The notes beneath the pieces were generated by a model, which was given only the letters and a program-made list of their open reading frames with translations, was not told the origin of the DNA and did no database searches. A DNA stretch of 64,000 nt from Streptomyces sp. SDr-06. Its GTDB lineage: Bacteria > Actinomycetota > Actinomycetes > Streptomycetales > Streptomycetaceae. Each line of letters begins with the position of its first letter. The first letter of the stretch is position 1. Positions 1 through 10,920 of this stretch are shown here, piece by piece. Made by a program: the position numbers and the translations under genes. The stretch spans positions 558,001 through 622,000 of the forward strand of contig NZ_QOLA01000001.1 of NCBI RefSeq assembly GCF_003324565.1. The letters run 5' to 3'.

Positions 1-13
1 GGGCACGGTCCAG

Positions 14-2389
14 GTGACGCACACGGGCACGTCGAGGTGGCGCCGCCGCACGGGTGAGTACGCCTCCTTGGCCGCGGCCCTGGAGGCCGCAGGCGACGGC
101 GACGTCCTGACCGTCGCCCCGGGCACCTACCGGGAGAACCTGGTGCTGCGTCGCTCCGTGACGTTGCGCGGCCCCGAGGGCGCGGTCGGCTCGGTCCGCA
201 TCGCGCCCGTCGACGGCGTGGCGCTGACCGTGCGCGCCTCGGCGACCGTGCGGGACCTGTATCTGGAGGGCCAGGACGCGGCGGCGCCCGCGCTGCTCGT
301 GGAGGACGGCGCGCCCGAGCTCGCCGATCTGCGGGTGGTGACCCGCTCGGCGGTCGGCATCGAGGTGCGGGGCGGCGCCCGGCCCACGGTGCGGCGCTGC
401 ACCGTGGACAATCCGGGCGGCGTCGGCATCGGTGTCTTCGACGGCGCGGGCGGGGTGTTCGAGGAGTGCGAGGTCGTCGCGGCCGGGCAGTCCGGGGTGT
501 CCGTGCACAGCGGCGGCCACCCCCGGCTCGAACGGTGCCGGGTGCACCACGCCAGCGGGGCCGGACTGGCCGTCAGCGGCGAGGGCAGCGGGCTCGAGGC
601 CCTCGGCTGCGAGGTGTACGAGATCAAGGGCGCCGGGGCGCAGATCGCCTCGCGGGCCGCGGCCCATCTCACCGACTGCACGGTGCACCGCACGTCGGCC
701 GACGGCATCACCCTCGACACGGACGCGGTGCTCACGCTCGCGGACTGCGACATCCACGACATCCCCGAGAACGCGGTGGACCTGCGCTCCCGTTCGCTGC
801 TCACGCTGACGCGCACCAAGGTCCGCCGCTTCGGGCGCAACGGCCTGTCGGTGTGGGACCCGGGCACCCGGGTGGACGCCAACCAGTGCGAGATCCACGA
901 CAGTACGGGTGACTACCCGGCGGTGTGGGTCAGCGACGGTGCGACGGCGGTCCTGGAGGGCTGCCGCGTCCATGACGTACCGGACGCGATCTTCGTGCTC
1001 GACCGGGGCTCGCGCGCCGACGTGGTCGACAGCGACCTCACCCAGGTCCGCAACACGGCCGTGTCGGTGAGCGACGGCGCGACCGCGCAGCTCGACGACT
1101 GCCGCATCCGGGAGGCCTCCACGGGTGCCTGGTTCCGCGACCACGGCAGCGGCGGCACCCTCGCGGGCTGCACCATCGACGGCGCGCAGACCGGTGTCAT
1201 CGTGACCAAGGGCGCCGACCCGCGCATCGAGCGCGTCACGGTCACCTCGCCCGCGGAGGCTGGGTTCTACGTCTCCGCCGAGGGCCGGGGCACCTTCCAC
1301 GGCTGCCGGGTGACCGGCAGCGGCGGCTTCGGCTTCCACGTCATCGACGGCTGCCGTACGACCCTGACGCGCTGCCGTACCGAGCGCTGTGCGCGCCGGG
1401 GGTACGAGTTCTCCGAGGACGGCGCGGTCGTGGAGGACTGCACCAGCGACGAGAGCGGTGCCAAGGACGGCGCCGCCGAGCCGCCCGCCGTGCAGAGCGC
1501 GACGCAGACGATGGGGCTGCTCTCCGCCGTCCCCGGCCCGCGCCCCGTCGAGCCCCCGGCGCCCGCGACCGAGCCCGCGCGCAGTTCGGGGGCGGTGCTC
1601 GGCGAGTTGGACACGCTGGTGGGCCTGGAGAGCGTCAAGCGCGAGGTGCGGGCGCTCACCGACATGATCGAGGTCGGCCGCAAGCGGCAGCAGGCCGGTC
1701 TCAAGGCGGCCTCGGTCCGCCGGCACCTGGTCTTCACCGGCTCCCCCGGCACCGGCAAGACCACGGTGGCGCGGCTGTACGGGGAGATCCTCGCCTCCCT
1801 CGGCGTCCTGGAACGCGGGCATCTGGTGGAGGTGTCCCGTGTCGACCTGGTCGGCGAGCACATCGGGTCCACCGCGATCCGCACCCAGGAGGCCTTCGAT
1901 CGGGCCCACGGCGGCGTGCTCTTCATCGACGAGGCGTACGCCCTCTCCCCGGAGGACTCGGGCCGCGACTTCGGGCGGGAGGCGATCGACACGCTGGTGA
2001 AGCTGATGGAGGACCACCGTGAGGCGGTGGTGGTCATCGTCGCCGGATACACGGCGGAGATGGAGCGGTTCCTGAGCGTCAACCCCGGTGTGGCATCCCG
2101 TTTCTCACGGACCATCAGGTTCTCGGACTACTCCCCCGAGGAGCTGCTGCGCATCGTGGAGCAGCAGGCCGACGAGCACGAGTACCGGCTCGGCTCCGGG
2201 ACCGCGGAGTGCCTCCTGAAGTACTTCACGGTGCTGCCCAGGGGCGCCGCGTTCGGCAACGGGCGCACCGCGCGCCAGACGTTCGAGTCGATGGTCGAGC
2301 GGCACGCGGGCCGGGTCGCCCAGCTCGCCGACGCCAGCACCGACGATCTGACCCTGCTCTATCCGGACGATCTGCCCGAACTTCCCTGA
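14..2389 (+). CDS. Beta-helix repeat / AAA+ ATPase fusion protein
   Basis: A two-part cytoplasmic protein of about 791 residues. Residues 1-480 are short repeats rich in Cys, Gly and Asp that read as a right-handed parallel beta-helix (pectate-lyase-like or NosD-like). After a Pro/Ala linker (about 490-520), residues 525-790 form a CbxX/CfxQ or EccA/SpoVK-type AAA+ domain with Walker [10 protein letters not shown] (about 573-581) and Walker [11 protein letters not shown]. Such ATPases remodel protein partners, and EccA-like members serve type VII secretion, but no ESX genes are visible here. The reading frame is open to base 2, so GTG at 14 may not be the true start. The 3' end overlaps the convergent membrane-hydrolase gene by 31 bases. 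No signal peptide is seen. The domain call is firm; the function is unknown. Confidence 0.85.
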   Translation: MTHTGTSRWRRRTGEYASLAAALEAAGDGDVLTVAPGTYRENLVLRRSVTLRGPEGAVGSVRIAPVDGVALTVRASATVRDLYLEGQDAAAPALLVEDGAPELADLRVVTRSAVGIEVRGGARPTVRRCTVDNPGGVGIGVFDGAGGVFEECEVVAAGQSGVSVHSGGHPRLERCRVHHASGAGLAVSGEGSGLEALGCEVYEIKGAGAQIASRAAAHLTDCTVHRTSADGITLDTDAVLTLADCDIHDIPENAVDLRSRSLLTLTRTKVRRFGRNGLSVWDPGTRVDANQCEIHDSTGDYPAVWVSDGATAVLEGCRVHDVPDAIFVLDRGSRADVVDSDLTQVRNTAVSVSDGATAQLDDCRIREASTGAWFRDHGSGGTLAGCTIDGAQTGVIVTKGADPRIERVTVTSPAEAGFYVSAEGRGTFHGCRVTGSGGFGFHVIDGCRTTLTRCRTERCARRGYEFSEDGAVVEDCTSDESGAKDGAAEPPAVQSATQTMGLLSAVPGPRPVEPPAPATEPARSSGAVLGELDTLVGLESVKREVRALTDMIEVGRKRQQAGLKAASVRRHLVFTGSPGTGKTTVARLYGEILASLGVLERGHLVEVSRVDLVGEHIGSTAIRTQEAFDRAHGGVLFIDEAYALSPEDSGRDFGREAIDTLVKLMEDHREAVVVIVAGYTAEMERFLSVNPGVASRFSRTIRFSDYSPEELLRIVEQQADEHEYRLGSGTAECLLKYFTVLPRGAAFGNGRTARQTFESMVERHAGRVAQLADASTDDLTLLYPDDLPELP

Positions 2390-4695
2390 TCGACGCGCTG
2401 GTTCGGCACCCCCGACGCCAACTCGGCCAGCAGGAGCGCCCGTTCGCGGCCGAACGCGGGATCGGCCTGGTAGTCGGAGTGTCCCAGGATCGGCGCGGGC
2501 AGCGGGTGTTCGCGGGTCCGGCCGTAGGCGAGCGGGTCGAGCAGCGGACCCTTGTCGACGTCGCCGCCGGTCAGGACCGGCCCGCCGATCGGGTCGGTGG
2601 CTCGCCACAGGTTCCGCCAGCAGTGCACCTCCTGGTGCAGGGCCCGGAGCGGGGCAGGGCCGAAGTAGGCGGGGAACCAGCGGCCGTACAGCCGCTCGAC
2701 GGGGCAGCCGTAGGTGAGCAGGGCCACCCGGCGCCGGGTGGCCGCGGGCAGTTGCCAGACAGCGGCCGCCGCCAGGACGCTGCCCTGCGAGTGGCCCGAG
2801 ATCACGAGGCGGCCGCCGGTGCGGTCGGTCCAGGTGTTCATCCGCCAGGCGAGGTCCGGCACGGCCCGCTCGGCGTAGCAGGGCGGCGCGAAGGGGTGGG
2901 CGGCGCGCGGCCAGAAGGTACCGACGTCCCACAGGATGCCGACGGTGCGGCGGGCCGCCGCGTCCTTGTAGGCGCGCCGGCCCCAGGTGACGAAGAGGAG
3001 GAAGCCGAAGCCGGTGCACCAGGACCCGAGGGACTGGGCGGCGTCGGCGGCGAAGGCGACGGGCGCGGCCGCGCCGTCGGCCGCCCGGTCCGGCACCTGG
3101 CTGGTCCACCAGGCCCCGGCCAGGGCCGCGGCGCCGAGCAGCAGGGACGCGCCGGAGACGACGCCGAGGAAGACCGGGGCGTGGTCGGTGAGCCCGGCCA
3201 TGGCACGGGCGCGCGCGATCTGGCGGGTGCGGGCGGTGTCCGGCCGCTCGGTGGGGTAGTCGGCCATGACGCGCGGCGCCTCGGCGCGGGCGGTGCGCCA
3301 GGTGCGTACGACGAAGAACACCACGACGGGCACAAGCAGCGCGAGCAGGGCCGGGATCACCGAGGCCTGCCAAGTGAGCAGCGGAGGCGGCCCGTTGAAG
3401 ACCGAGCGGCGCGTGCCCTGCGGTGCGCCGTGGTCGATCCAGTCGGCGACGCGCTGGGCGACGCCGCCGGTCATCACGCCCCCGAGCGCGCAGGCGAGCA
3501 TCGCGACGACGGGGCCGCCGAGCCCACCCAGCGTGGTGCGCTCCCCCGGCGCCCGGCGGCGCAGATGCCCGGCCACCGCGGCGAGGGCGACCACCAGCAC
3601 CCCCTGGGCCAGGGTCAGGAAGCCGAACGCCCGGTCACCGGGCAGCGTCCCGGCCGAGACCCAGTCGGAGCGGTCCCAGGCCGCGTACACCAGGGCGGAC
3701 GCCAGCAGGACGAGCGAGGAGACCGGCAGCCAGGCGGTGACGGCCCGGTCGAGCCGCTCGTCGAGATGGGACTCGGTCCGCCCGCGACGGCACACCACCC
3801 ACACCACAACCAGCCCCGCGATGGCCAGGGTCGACTCCAGGAGCAGGCCGAGCGTCTCGAAGACGGCGCTGGTGGCGGCGCGGTCGTAGCGGGCGGCGGC
3901 CGCTGTCACCCCGGCGGCGGTGGTCAGGAACCCCGCGGCGGTGTGGGCGGCGCGCAGCCGGGCCACCAGGCGCCTGCCGTACCAGAATCCGGGCCTGCTG
4001 AACGCGGGTCCGGCCGCCCGCGCGGGGTTGGCGGCGGGCTCGGCGTCGAGGGGCTGCTGCGACTCGTAGGCGCTCCAGGTGCGGTTGGAGAGATACCAGA
4101 GCAGCAGGGTCAGGCCCGCGGGGGCGAGGGCCGCGAGGGCGAGGCGGCGGCCCGGCTGCGCCCACCAGCCGTGGTGGGCGACCGAGGTGAAGCCCAGCCA
4201 GTACCACGAGCGCGAGCAGGCGGCCGAGCCCGCGCACTGCCAGGCGGTGAGGTCGAGCGCGACCTCGCAGGCGGCGGCCACCAGCAGCACGGTGAGGCTG
4301 AGCGCGACGAGCCGCACCAGCACCCCGTACAGCCGGATCGCCCAGGCGGGATCCCGGGCGGGCGGGCGCATCCAGTGGGCCAGGTTGATCACCATGAACG
4401 GCAGCAGGAGCAGCCACAGGGCACGGGCGCTGTTGCCGGAGGTCAGATTGCACCAGACGTACGCCTCCGGCACCGGGCGGCCCCGGTAGCGCTCCGGGTG
4501 CGCCTCGGCGTCGGCGTCCTCGGCGCGCCGGTAGAGGGCGGCGGTGTCGTCTCCGGCGACGCGGACGGTGCGCGGGTCGGCGAGCATCTTCTGCGGGGTG
4601 GTGCCCCCGACGCCGTGGACCAGCAGCTCGAGTGCGGGGCCGCCGCTCTCGACGGCTGGAGCACCGGCCCGGGCGGCGGGTGTGGCACGGGACAC
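2359..4695 (-). CDS. Large integral membrane protein with alpha/beta-hydrolase (lipase-like) domain
   Basis: 778 residues. The N-terminus carries a lipase-like strand-loop ([17 protein letters not shown]), followed by many hydrophobic segments between about residues 95 and 550. The C-terminal third contains [14 protein letters not shown], a GxSxG nucleophile elbow. It therefore looks like a membrane-anchored serine hydrolase with an N-terminal oxyanion strand and a C-terminal nucleophile split by transmembrane helices. The substrate cannot be told from sequence. It is divergent from the DeoR gene and converges with the beta-helix ATPase gene, sharing 31 bases of 3' overlap. ATG at 4695 is the first good start after the divergent promoter region. 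Hydrolase assignment rests on the motif only. Confidence 0.75.
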   Translation of the reverse strand: MSRATPAARAGAPAVESGGPALELLVHGVGGTTPQKMLADPRTVRVAGDDTAALYRRAEDADAEAHPERYRGRPVPEAYVWCNLTSGNSARALWLLLLPFMVINLAHWMRPPARDPAWAIRLYGVLVRLVALSLTVLLVAAACEVALDLTAWQCAGSAACSRSWYWLGFTSVAHHGWWAQPGRRLALAALAPAGLTLLLWYLSNRTWSAYESQQPLDAEPAANPARAAGPAFSRPGFWYGRRLVARLRAAHTAAGFLTTAAGVTAAAARYDRAATSAVFETLGLLLESTLAIAGLVVVWVVCRRGRTESHLDERLDRAVTAWLPVSSLVLLASALVYAAWDRSDWVSAGTLPGDRAFGFLTLAQGVLVVALAAVAGHLRRRAPGERTTLGGLGGPVVAMLACALGGVMTGGVAQRVADWIDHGAPQGTRRSVFNGPPPLLTWQASVIPALLALLVPVVVFFVVRTWRTARAEAPRVMADYPTERPDTARTRQIARARAMAGLTDHAPVFLGVVSGASLLLGAAALAGAWWTSQVPDRAADGAAAPVAFAADAAQSLGSWCTGFGFLLFVTWGRRAYKDAAARRTVGILWDVGTFWPRAAHPFAPPCYAERAVPDLAWRMNTWTDRTGGRLVISGHSQGSVLAAAAVWQLPAATRRRVALLTYGCPVERLYGRWFPAYFGPAPLRALHQEVHCWRNLWRATDPIGGPVLTGGDVDKGPLLDPLAYGRTREHPLPAPILGHSDYQADPAFGRERALLLAELASGVPNQRVDQGSSGRSSG

Positions 4696-4837
4696 TTCTG
4701 CGACTCGCTCTCGTGATGGCAGGATCGGCGGCGCGGGTGACTCGGAACATCAGGATCTCGGATCCGGGTCCCCTGGTGCAGTGCTCTCACCGAATCTCCC
4801 CGTGACAGGATGGGGTGTCCGGAGGCCGGGGGTGCAG

Positions 4838-5758
4838 ATGTGCCCGGCGAGTGTGTTCGACGATGTGGAAGGGGCCGGCCCGGCAGTGAGCGACCACCAG
4901 AATCTGCTCGCGGAGCAGCGTCGTGCGCTGATCCTCGATGAGGTCAGACGGCGGGGCGGGGTCCGGGTCAACGAACTCACCCGGAAACTCAATGTGTCGG
5001 ACATGACGGTCCGCCGGGATCTGGACGCGCTGGCGCGCCAGGGTGTGATCGAGAAGGTGCACGGCGGGGCCGTGCCCGTCGCGGACGCCACGGCGCACGA
5101 GCCCGGCTTCGAGGCGAAGTCGACGCTGGAGCTCAGCGCCAAGCAGGACATCGCGCGGGAGGCGGCCCGCATGGCCGTGCCCGGCAGCGCCATCGCGCTG
5201 GCCGGCGGGACGACGGCGTACGCGCTGGCTCAGCAGCTGGTGGACGTTCCGGAGTTGACGGTGGTGACCAACTCGGTGCAGGTCGCCGATGTGTTCCATG
5301 CCGCCCAGCGGTCTCCGGCGGGCTCCGGGCCGCGTCCGGGGGCGGCCACCGTGGTGCTGACGGGCGGGGTGCGCACGCTCTCCGACACGTTGGTGGGGCC
5401 GGTGGCCGACGCGGCGATCCGCTCGCTCCATTTCGACGTGCTGTTCATCGGGGTGCACGGCATCTCGGTGGAGGCGGGACTCTCCACGCCCAACCTCGCG
5501 GAGGCGGAGACCAATCGTCGGTTCGTGCAGTCGGCGCGGCGCGTCGTGGTGATCGCGGACCACACCAAGTGGGGGACGGTGGGCCTCAGTTCGTTCGCCG
5601 CGCTCGACCAGGTCGACTCCCTGGTGACGGACGCGGGCCTCACGGAGCGCTCCCGCGAGGAGATGACGGAGCATCTGAGGGACCTCGTGGTGGCCGGGGA
5701 GATCCCCGACAACGGGGGCGACAACGGGCCCGGCAACGGCGGCCCCGCAGACATCTGA
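4838..5758 (+). CDS. DeoR/GlpR-family transcriptional regulator
   Basis: The N-terminal winged helix-turn-helix (core VSDMTVRRDLDALARQGV) is typical of DeoR repressors. The rest is the DeoR sensor domain, a ribose-5-phosphate-isomerase-like fold that binds sugar phosphates (ALAGGTTAYALA; VLFIGVHGIS). It probably represses a sugar or sugar-phosphate operon that cannot be named from context, since neighbours are not sugar genes. The start is uncertain: ATG 4838 has GGAGG 12 bases upstream, GTG 4886 is the alternative and would begin right at the conserved N-terminus. The C-terminus is a low-complexity Gly/Asn tail. Confidence 0.85.
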   Translation: MCPASVFDDVEGAGPAVSDHQNLLAEQRRALILDEVRRRGGVRVNELTRKLNVSDMTVRRDLDALARQGVIEKVHGGAVPVADATAHEPGFEAKSTLELSAKQDIAREAARMAVPGSAIALAGGTTAYALAQQLVDVPELTVVTNSVQVADVFHAAQRSPAGSGPRPGAATVVLTGGVRTLSDTLVGPVADAAIRSLHFDVLFIGVHGISVEAGLSTPNLAEAETNRRFVQSARRVVVIADHTKWGTVGLSSFAALDQVDSLVTDAGLTERSREEMTEHLRDLVVAGEIPDNGGDNGPGNGGPADI

Positions 5759-5840
5759 CGATCCGCCAGTTATGGTGTGCGGGCTCCCGTGTCCGACGGG
5801 CACGGGCCCCCGCGCACCCGCACGTCAGGAGGAACGCGTC

Positions 5841-6323
5841 ATGGCTCGCCGACTCAGGCCCGTGGAACTGGACTTCGCCGGGTCGGCGCCGACGCGCCTG
5901 GTGTTCACCGCCCGTCTCGCGGCCGGACCCGCGGCCGTCTACCGCGCGCTCGCCGACGAGGTGAGCGACATGCCCGCCTGGTTCTCCTCCATCGCCGCGG
6001 CCCGGCCCCTGGACGGCGGGGCCGGGCGCGAGATCAGGCTGCGGGGCGGCGTGTTCTTCCGCGAGACGATCATGGCCACGGATCCGGGCGAGCGGTACGC
6101 CTACCGCGTGGACGAGACCAACGCCCCTGGAGTGACAGCCCTGTTGGAGGACTGGCGGCTCGCTCCGGACGGCTCGGGCACGAGAGTGCGCTGGACGATG
6201 GCGACCGAGGGACCGGCCCTGTTCCGCCTGCTGGCCCGGGTGGCCGGGCCGGGCATGGGCCAGTCCTTCAGGAGCGCGATGCGCAAGCTGGACCGTCGCC
6301 TCGCGAGCGCCCCGGCCCCCTGA
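5841..6323 (+). CDS. SRPBCC-family protein
   Basis: 160 residues. The pattern is that of the START/polyketide-cyclase-like (SRPBCC) helix-grip fold: an AxxVYRALADEVSDMPAWF start, a central beta sheet (YAYRVDET) and a C-terminal helix (MRKLDRRLA). Members bind hydrophobic ligands in a deep cavity; the ligand here is unknown. ATG 5841 is preceded by a strong AGGAGG at about 5827. It is followed by a convergent FAD monooxygenase gene; whether they act together is not shown. Confidence 0.75.
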   Translation: MARRLRPVELDFAGSAPTRLVFTARLAAGPAAVYRALADEVSDMPAWFSSIAAARPLDGGAGREIRLRGGVFFRETIMATDPGERYAYRVDETNAPGVTALLEDWRLAPDGSGTRVRWTMATEGPALFRLLARVAGPGMGQSFRSAMRKLDRRLASAPAP

Positions 6324-6362
6324 ACCAAGCCGGACCGCCGCCTCGCGGACGCAACGTCTTCC

Positions 6363-7991
6363 TCAACCCACCTGCGTGCACAGCCCCATGACGGACCGCC
6401 AGATCTCGTCGAGGGTCTCCGGGGTGAGCCCCTCGTCGGAGCGGGCGGCGACGAAGCCGTCCGGGCGGACGAGCAGCGCGCCCTGTGGCGGCAGTCCGAC
6501 GAGGGTGGTCCAGGCCCCCTCGGTGTCCCGCACAGCGGAAGCGGTCCGCTCCAAGTCGGCCTCCCCGGCGACAATGTGATGCACCGTCACCGGAAGCGCT
6601 TTGGCCGCGTCGGACCAGGCGGCGTCCGCCGGGGCGTCCCCGCAGGTGAGCAGGGTGAAACCCGGCCCGCACAGGTCCAGGGTGGACAGGCGGCTGCCGT
6701 CGCGGTCGAGCCAGAGGTGCGGGGTGCGGGTGCCGGTCTGCCCCGCCAGCAGGTCGACCGAATCCCCGGCGGGCGCGCCGTGAACGGCGGCGGAGGCGTA
6801 CCGGTAGCGGGTCATGATCTCACCGGTGCCCCGCTGGCGGTCGAGGGCGTCGCCGTTGTCCGGCGTACGGATGGCGTACCGGGCGCGGAAGTCCGTGCGC
6901 AGCCACGCCTGTTCGGCCACCAGCAGGCCGCGCGGGCGGCGCTCGGGCTCATAGGTGTCGAGGAGGGTGTCCGGCGCCTCGGCGCGCAGGACGGCGGCCA
7001 GCTTCCACGCCAGGTTGTGCACGTCGGCGATGCCGGTGTTGGCGCCGAAGCCGCCCCAGGGGGCGTGCCGGTGGGCCGCGTCCCCGGCCAGCAGGACCCG
7101 GCCGCCGCGGTAGGCGTCGGCGACCGCGGTGCCGGTGTCCCAGGCGCCGCGGGCGAGCAGTTCGATGCGCGGCCGCGGGTCGTCCGCGCCGATGGCGGTG
7201 CGCAGCAGGGCGGTGCACCGCTCGTCGGGGTAGTCGGCCGGGCTCTCGCGCTCGGGGTCGTAGGCGAGGTGGAAGGACCATTCGTCGGTGTTGTTCTTGG
7301 CCAGGAACAGGCCGGACACCTCGGGCCCGGTGATCTCGCACTGGCTGAAGGTGCGGTCGCGCACCAGCTCGGTGAGGTCGGCGCGAAAGTACAGGTTGAG
7401 GTAGTGGTGGGTGGCGGGGCGGGTGGTGCTGGTGATGCCCAGCGCGGTACGGATCGGGCTTCCGGCGCCGTCGGCCGCCAGGAGGTAGTCGGCGTACAGG
7501 GTGCTGGTGCGGCCCGTGGACCGGTCCGTGAGGGTGGCGGTGACCCGGTCGTCGTCCTGGGTGAACGCGGTCAGCTCGGTCGCGAAGCGGATGTCGCCGC
7601 CGCGCTGTTCGGCGATTTCCCGCAGGACCGGCTCGAGGAGCACCTGGGGGCAGAAGCAGAAGGCCGAGGGGCTTTCGTCCGCGCCGACCATCGCGCCGGT
7701 GGCGAGGACGTGGCGAAGGTCCAGCGCCTCGGAATCGGCGATGCTCCGGCCGGTGCGCGCGCCGCCGAACCTGCCCATCTTCAGGGCGGACGCGCTCGCG
7801 GCCTGCACGGCGTCCTCGACGCCGATCTGACGGAAGATCTCCACGGCGCGGGTGTGCATGCCGCGCGAGCGGGGCAGCACGGTCGGCTCGGCGTCGCGCT
7901 CCACGAGCACGTAGTCGACCCCGTGGTACTCCAGGCACAGGGCGGCGGTCAGCCCGACCAGTCCCCCGCCGACGATCAGTACAGATGGCAT
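6363..7991 (-). CDS. FAD-dependent aromatic monooxygenase (PF01494 type)
   Basis: 542 residues, the usual length of class A flavoprotein hydroxylases such as aromatic polyketide hydroxylases, MhpA and rifampicin monooxygenase. It has the N-terminal dinucleotide fold VLIVGGGLVGLTAAL (residues 4-18), the middle FAD-ribityl motif GDAAHRHAPWGGFGANTGI, and a thioredoxin-like C-terminal domain ending near GALLVRPDGFVA. It should hydroxylate an aromatic substrate with NAD(P)H and O2. No biosynthetic cluster surrounds it, so the substrate is open and antibiotic inactivation or catabolism are both possible. Confidence 0.88.
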   Translation of the reverse strand: MPSVLIVGGGLVGLTAALCLEYHGVDYVLVERDAEPTVLPRSRGMHTRAVEIFRQIGVEDAVQAASASALKMGRFGGARTGRSIADSEALDLRHVLATGAMVGADESPSAFCFCPQVLLEPVLREIAEQRGGDIRFATELTAFTQDDDRVTATLTDRSTGRTSTLYADYLLAADGAGSPIRTALGITSTTRPATHHYLNLYFRADLTELVRDRTFSQCEITGPEVSGLFLAKNNTDEWSFHLAYDPERESPADYPDERCTALLRTAIGADDPRPRIELLARGAWDTGTAVADAYRGGRVLLAGDAAHRHAPWGGFGANTGIADVHNLAWKLAAVLRAEAPDTLLDTYEPERRPRGLLVAEQAWLRTDFRARYAIRTPDNGDALDRQRGTGEIMTRYRYASAAVHGAPAGDSVDLLAGQTGTRTPHLWLDRDGSRLSTLDLCGPGFTLLTCGDAPADAAWSDAAKALPVTVHHIVAGEADLERTASAVRDTEGAWTTLVGLPPQGALLVRPDGFVAARSDEGLTPETLDEIWRSVMGLCTQVG

Positions 7992-8151
7992 GACAGCTCC
8001 CCGTGTTCCCCGTGCCGCTCAGTGGATCTTCCCTACCGTAGACCGCCAAGCTACCGGCGGGAGCACGGCACGGGTCCGGCCGGGGTGCCCAACGCGCCGT
8101 CGTGTGGCGGAAGTTGGGCCCCGGCGCGAGAGCCTCGGGTTCCGGGGCGGG

Positions 8152-9057
8152 TCAGTCGTCCCCGCGGGCCGGGACCACCGCGACCGGGCACTCCGCGTGG
8201 TGCAGCACCGCGTGCGCCACAGAGCCCATCAGCAGGGAGCCGGGCTTCAGGCGCCTGCGGTGCCGGCCGACCACGATCAGCGCGGCCGACGCCGAGGCGT
8301 CGACGAGGTGGCCGGCCGCGTCGGCGGGCGCGATCACGGGGTCCACCTCGACCTTCGGGAACCGCTCCTTGAAGGGCTGGAGCCGCTCGGTCTGCTCGCG
8401 CCGCAGGTCCCGTTCGAGGGGTTCGTACTGATCGCGTTCGAGGGCCGCCGGCGGAAACTCGCCCGCGACCATCAGGGCGGTCGGCGGCGGGGCCGGGTAG
8501 GCCGAGAGCACCTGGAGCGGCACGTTCCGGGCGCCCGCCTCCGCGAAGGCGAACGCGATCACGTCGTCCGCGGTCTCGCCCAGATTGAGCCCGAGCACGA
8601 CCCGGCCGGTCGCCCGCTCGGCCTCGCCCGTGCGGGCCAGCGGCGGCACGACCACGACGGGGCAGGGTGCCCGGGTGGCCACGGCCAGGGAGTTGGAGCC
8701 GAGCAGCAGGCTGGCGAAGCCGCCGCGCCCGCGTGAGCCCATCACCAGCATCCTGGCCTCGGCGCCCAGGGCGTGCAGCGCGTCGGCCACCTCGCCCTCC
8801 AGGGAGTCGAACCGCACCGAGGGCAGTTCGTCGCGGCCCGACAGCGCGGCGCGGATCCGGTCGGTGACCGGATCGTTGAGCGCCGGGCCGGGGCCGAGGG
8901 CCGAGCGGCGGGCCGCCCAGAGCTGGGTGTGGTCGGGCAGGACATGCGCGATGACCAGCTCCGTGCCCAGTCTGCGGGCGGCGGGAATGGCCCATTCCAG
9001 GGCTCGCAGACTGTGGTCGGATCCGTCTACGGCGACGACTACCGGGCGCGTGTCCAT
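8152..9057 (-). CDS. Tandem universal stress protein (UspA family)
   Basis: 301 residues built from two Usp domains. The first starts at PVVVAVDGSDHSLRALEWA and carries the ATP-binding signature GSRGRGGFASLLLGSNS. The second ends with VVGRHRRRLKPGSLLMGSVA and HHAECPVAVVP. Tandem ATP-binding Usp proteins are abundant in actinobacteria and often belong to dormancy or redox-stress regulons; regulation is not visible here. ATG 9057 starts exactly at the Usp fold. It lies just downstream of the convergently unrelated Cds1-like gene on the same strand (62-base gap), so co-transcription is possible. Confidence 0.9.
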   Translation of the reverse strand: MDTRPVVVAVDGSDHSLRALEWAIPAARRLGTELVIAHVLPDHTQLWAARRSALGPGPALNDPVTDRIRAALSGRDELPSVRFDSLEGEVADALHALGAEARMLVMGSRGRGGFASLLLGSNSLAVATRAPCPVVVVPPLARTGEAERATGRVVLGLNLGETADDVIAFAFAEAGARNVPLQVLSAYPAPPPTALMVAGEFPPAALERDQYEPLERDLRREQTERLQPFKERFPKVEVDPVIAPADAAGHLVDASASAALIVVGRHRRRLKPGSLLMGSVAHAVLHHAECPVAVVPARGDD

Positions 9058-9118
9058 GTCGTCACCCTGGCACGCGGGGCGGGGTCCCGCACGGGCAGAA
9101 GGTCCCGTTCCGGCCAGG

Positions 9119-10219
9119 TCACCGGGACGGCCAGACCCCGCTCGCCAGGAAGCTGTCGAGCGTCTCGGCGTACGGGGTGATGTCCAGGCCCTGTTCGGCG
9201 AGCCAGGCGTCCGAGTAGTACTTGTCGAGGTAGCGGTCACCCGGGTCGCAGAGCAGCGTGACGATGCTGCCGGTGCGGCCCTCGGCGACCATCTCGGCGA
9301 CGATCCGCAGCGCGCTCCACAGCCCGGTGCCGGTGGAGCCGCCGGCCTTGCGGCCGATCGCCTTCTCCAGGGCGCGTACGGCCGCGACGCTCGCCGCGTC
9401 CGGGACCTTCATCATGCGGTCGATGGCGCCGGGCACGAAGCTCGGCTCCATGCGGGGGCGGCCGATGCCCTCGATGCGCGAGCCGCAGTCGCTGGTGGCG
9501 AGCGGGTCGCCCTGCGTCCAGCCGTCGAAGAAACAGGAGTTCTCCGGGTCGGGGACGCAGATCATGGTGTCGTGCTGCATGTAGTGGACGTAGCGCGCGA
9601 TGGTGGCCGAGGTGCCGCCGGTGCCGGCCGTGGCGACGATCCACGCGGGCTCGGGGTAGCGCTCCAACCTCAGCTGCTGGTAGATCGATTCGGCGATGTT
9701 GTTGTTGCCGCGCCAGTCGGTGGCCCGCTCCGCGTAGGTGAACTGGTCCATGTAGTGGCCGCCGGTCTCGGCGGCGAGCCTGGCGGACTCCTCGTACATC
9801 TTCATCGAGTCGTCGACGAAGTGGCACTGGCCGCCGTGGAATTCGATCAGGCGGCACTTCTCGGCGCTGGTGGTGCGGGGCATGACCGCGATGAACGGCA
9901 CGCCGATCAGCTTGGCGAAGTACGCCTCGGAGACGGCGGTCGAGCCGCTGGACGCCTCGATGACCGGCTTGCCCGGCCGGATCCAGCCATTGCACAGGCC
10001 GTAGAGGAACAGCGAGCGGGCGAGGCGGTGCTTGAGGCTGCCGGTGGGGTGGGTCGACTCGTCCTTCAGATAGAGGTCGATGCCCCAGGCCTCGGGGAGG
10101 GGAAAGCGCAGGAGGTGGGTGTCGGCGGAGCGGTTGGCATCGGCCTGGACCTTGCGCACGGCTTCCTTGAGCCAGGCGCGGTACTCCGGATCGCTGCGGT
10201 CCACATCGATGGTTTCCAT
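9119..10219 (-). CDS. cds1: PLP-dependent L-cysteine desulfhydrase, Cds1-like
   Basis: 366 residues of the cysteine synthase/CBS fold-type II PLP family. The Schiff-base lysine sits in [14 protein letters not shown], the substrate loop is [14 protein letters not shown] and the phosphate-binding glycine loop is [10 protein letters not shown]. The sequence follows mycobacterial Cds1 (Rv3684) rather than CysK/CysM, having the N-terminal extension and the C-terminal [11 protein letters not shown] block. Cds1 degrades L-cysteine to pyruvate, ammonia and H2S. The symbol is by family resemblance. No cys genes are nearby. Confidence 0.82.
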   Translation of the reverse strand: METIDVDRSDPEYRAWLKEAVRKVQADANRSADTHLLRFPLPEAWGIDLYLKDESTHPTGSLKHRLARSLFLYGLCNGWIRPGKPVIEASSGSTAVSEAYFAKLIGVPFIAVMPRTTSAEKCRLIEFHGGQCHFVDDSMKMYEESARLAAETGGHYMDQFTYAERATDWRGNNNIAESIYQQLRLERYPEPAWIVATAGTGGTSATIARYVHYMQHDTMICVPDPENSCFFDGWTQGDPLATSDCGSRIEGIGRPRMEPSFVPGAIDRMMKVPDAASVAAVRALEKAIGRKAGGSTGTGLWSALRIVAEMVAEGRTGSIVTLLCDPGDRYLDKYYSDAWLAEQGLDITPYAETLDSFLASGVWPSR

Positions 10220-10438
10220 GCCACTCCTCGTCGTGTTCTGCGTGCCGCCCCCTCACCCGACAATACCCCTCTCACCTGCACAAACGTTCCCTTTGGGGAT
10301 CCATAGGAGTGGCTTGTGGGACGCCTGGTGACGGCTGGGCGCACCTGGCCCGGACCCGATCCCCCGTGCGCCCTGGTGCGTAGGCTCGTCGTTGTGCAGA
10401 CTGCCCACCAGGAACGATGCGAAGGGGGCCGGACGGTC

Positions 10439-10768
10439 ATGGCGGAACCCGAGTTCAGTGCGAAGGGTGTACGGATCGAGCGGTGGACCCGCTCGCTGAC
10501 GCGAGCCGGCCAGGTGCTGATCAAGGACGGCCGGCTGGCGCTGCTCACCAGCAACGGGCGGGAGATCGACAGCGCGCCCGTCGACGCGGTCAGCGCGGCA
10601 CGGCCCCGGTTGCCGTGGCTCGCCAAGGACGACCGCACGGTGGCGCGGCTGAACGGCACCCGCTACCGCCTGACGATGGGCGAGGAACCCGACCGCTCGC
10701 GGGGCAGCGAGCTGACGCAGCGCTTCCTGCAGGCCATCCGCCAGACGACGCACGGCGCGCACGGCTGA
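10439..10768 (+). CDS. Conserved hypothetical protein (actinobacterial)
   Basis: 109 residues, soluble, no cysteines, no signal peptide or transmembrane segment. It begins EFSAKGVRIERWTRSL and reads like a small beta-rich domain (repeated short strands such as GRLALLTSNGREI and GTRYRLTMG). I recognise the pattern as a conserved streptomycete small protein but know no function. Start ATG 10439 follows GAAGGGGG at suitable distance. Confidence 0.6.
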   Translation: MAEPEFSAKGVRIERWTRSLTRAGQVLIKDGRLALLTSNGREIDSAPVDAVSAARPRLPWLAKDDRTVARLNGTRYRLTMGEEPDRSRGSELTQRFLQAIRQTTHGAHG

Positions 10769-10920
10769 ACCGCGTGAGATTCCAGGGGGCGCGAGTTGCG
10801 GAGCACCCACCCCTGAGTCACGCTGATGTCACATCACCGAGGGTTGACCGGCGGTGACGCTCTGAGCAAGGCCGCCGGGCCAGACAGCTACTTCCGGACC
10901 TCATTCAGGGAGTCGCAACC

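Noticed and set aside
127..882. Minus-strand gene opposite the beta-helix protein
   Set aside because: Low-complexity Ser/Arg composition typical of antisense frames in high-GC DNA.
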